This document shows, piece after piece, positions 25,258 through 25,892 of a DNA stretch of 25,892 bases (position 1 is its first letter; every line of letters begins with the position of its first letter). The DNA lies in contig CAXRGH010000157.1 in assembly GCA_964230195.1 (NCBI GenBank), forward strand, positions 1-25,892. Direction: 5' to 3'. A program made the translations under genes and the position numbers. This DNA comes from CAXRGH01 sp964230195 (GTDB taxonomy: Bacteria; Pseudomonadota; Gammaproteobacteria; Enterobacterales; Alteromonadaceae). Under the pieces are notes generated by a model, which saw nothing but the letters and a program-made list of their open reading frames with translations, was not told the DNA's origin and ran no database searches.

Positions 25258-25409
25258 GACAACTCCTGCAATTCGACAAAAACAAAATAGTGTTCGATGG
25301 TAACATGAGATAAACAAGATGCACACCTAGCACACACGCTGCGTTTATAACTTTTTCATAAAAATTATCTGATTCGACACAGTAGAGAAAACTTTACATA
25401 TGGATATTT

Positions 25410-25456
25410 AGACGTCTAGAAGTAAAAGTGGAAATCTATCTAGAAGTGCGTAGAAT
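25410..25456 (+). promoter_or_regulatory. MetJ operator (met boxes) and -10 region of metK
   Basis: A perfect 8-bp met box AGACGTCT (25410-25417) is followed in register by AGAAGTAA (25418-25425, 5/8). Further boxes in the same 8-bp phase include ATCTATCT (25434-25441, 4/8) and AGAAGTGC (25442-25449, 5/8). MetJ with S-adenosylmethionine binds tandem met boxes cooperatively. A -10-like TAGAAT (25451-25456) directly follows, with another, TATAAA, at 25465. The metK ATG is 75 bases past the first box. The site could also affect the divergent tkt. Confidence 0.75.
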
Positions 25457-25491
25457 ACACAACGTATAAAATTTAACGAGGAACTGTAATC

Positions 25492-25892
25492 ATGAGTCAA
25501 CGTCTATTCACCTCCGAATCAGTCTCTGAGGGGCACCCTGACAAAATTGCTGATCAAATATCAGATGCTGTTCTTGACGCGATCTTAGCTCAAGACCCTA
25601 AAGCTCGTGTGGCATGCGAAACATTCGTAAAAACCGGAATGGTGTTAGTGGGCGGTGAAGTGACAACGTCTGCATGGGTGGATATTGAGGAAATAACTCG
25701 TGAAACCGTGCGTGAAATCGGGTACACACACTCAGATATGGGATTTGACGCCGATTCATGTGCTGTCCTGAACGCCATAGGAAAACAATCTCCTGATATT
25801 AACCAAGGCGTAGACCGCGCAAGACCCGAAGAGCAAGGTGCGGGTGACCAAGGTTTAATGTTTGGTTATGCGTCGAATGAAACTGATGTGTT
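25492..25892 (+). CDS. metK: S-adenosylmethionine synthetase, 3' partial
   Basis: The first 133 residues are visible. MSQRLFTSESVSEGHPDKIA, the ATP-binding His in EGHPDK, KTGMVLVGGEVTTSAWVDIE and EEQGAGDQGLMFGYA are diagnostic of MetK and nearly identical to the E. coli protein. It makes S-adenosylmethionine from methionine and ATP, feeding methylation reactions including RlmA and the chemoreceptor methylation system encoded nearby. GAGGA lies about 9 bases before ATG at 25492. The MetJ-type operator upstream indicates feedback repression by its own product. The gene runs off the window end. Confidence 0.98.
   Translation, partial: MSQRLFTSESVSEGHPDKIADQISDAVLDAILAQDPKARVACETFVKTGMVLVGGEVTTSAWVDIEEITRETVREIGYTHSDMGFDADSCAVLNAIGKQSPDINQGVDRARPEEQGAGDQGLMFGYASNETDV

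Noticed and set aside
25258..25326. 23-residue N-terminal extension of transketolase
   Set aside because: The Cys/Phe-rich extension is foreign to the family and AGGAG sits directly before the downstream ATG.

Overview
This window looks like core chromosome of a gammaproteobacterium, most likely a marine Alteromonadales/Shewanella/Vibrio-type organism. The evidence is the yejK/yejL/yejM trio, a yciB-yciI pair, prfB-lysS with an E. coli-type RF2 frameshift site, epd-pgk next to tkt and divergent from metK, a MetJ-type operator, and a GlyGly-CTERM surface protein. Base composition is moderately AT-rich by eye (not computed). I see no tRNA, rRNA, insertion sequence, phage gene, CRISPR array or toxin-antitoxin pair. 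The genes are densely packed and compositionally uniform, so nothing suggests recent transfer.

Layout. (1) 1-7739: the 3' part of an M61 peptidase; convergent to it, a pterin-synthase-like gene overlapping an M23 peptidase gene; then yejK divergent from yejL-yejM; then rlmA, tail-to-tail with yejM, and a 3-hydroxyisobutyryl-CoA hydrolase-like gene. (2) 7816-9502: a rhombosortase-type (GlyGly-CTERM) exported protein divergent from yciB-yciI. (3) 9521-13580: a double-Cache chemoreceptor and the translationally coupled folM-folE pterin pair. (4) 13733-17450: a cell-envelope coiled-coil protein, then prfB and lysS, all leftward. (5) 17673-19565: a chemoreceptor with an HBM-type sensor. (6) 19844-25257: the leftward sugar-phosphate cluster tkt-epd-pgk plus a class I aldolase with its own apparent promoter. 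(7) 25492-end: the 5' part of metK behind a MetJ-box operator.

How the genes work together. tkt, epd, pgk and fba link the non-oxidative pentose phosphate pathway, lower glycolysis and erythrose-4-phosphate oxidation for vitamin B6. prfB and lysS serve translation, and rlmA modifies 23S rRNA. folE and folM make reduced pterins, and a third pterin-fold protein lies at 1839-2726. yejM, the M23 peptidase and the coiled-coil protein point to envelope maintenance. Two chemoreceptors show that the organism is chemotactic.

The least ordinary items are: a tandem pterin-synthase-fold protein whose catalytic residues appear divided between its two halves; a shortened YejM with an eroded sulfatase-like domain; a class I aldolase where class II is usual; a strongly SD-led 16-codon ORF after yejK; and a stem-loop in the fba leader. 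I found no convincing new multi-gene system. Most of the window is conserved housekeeping DNA.
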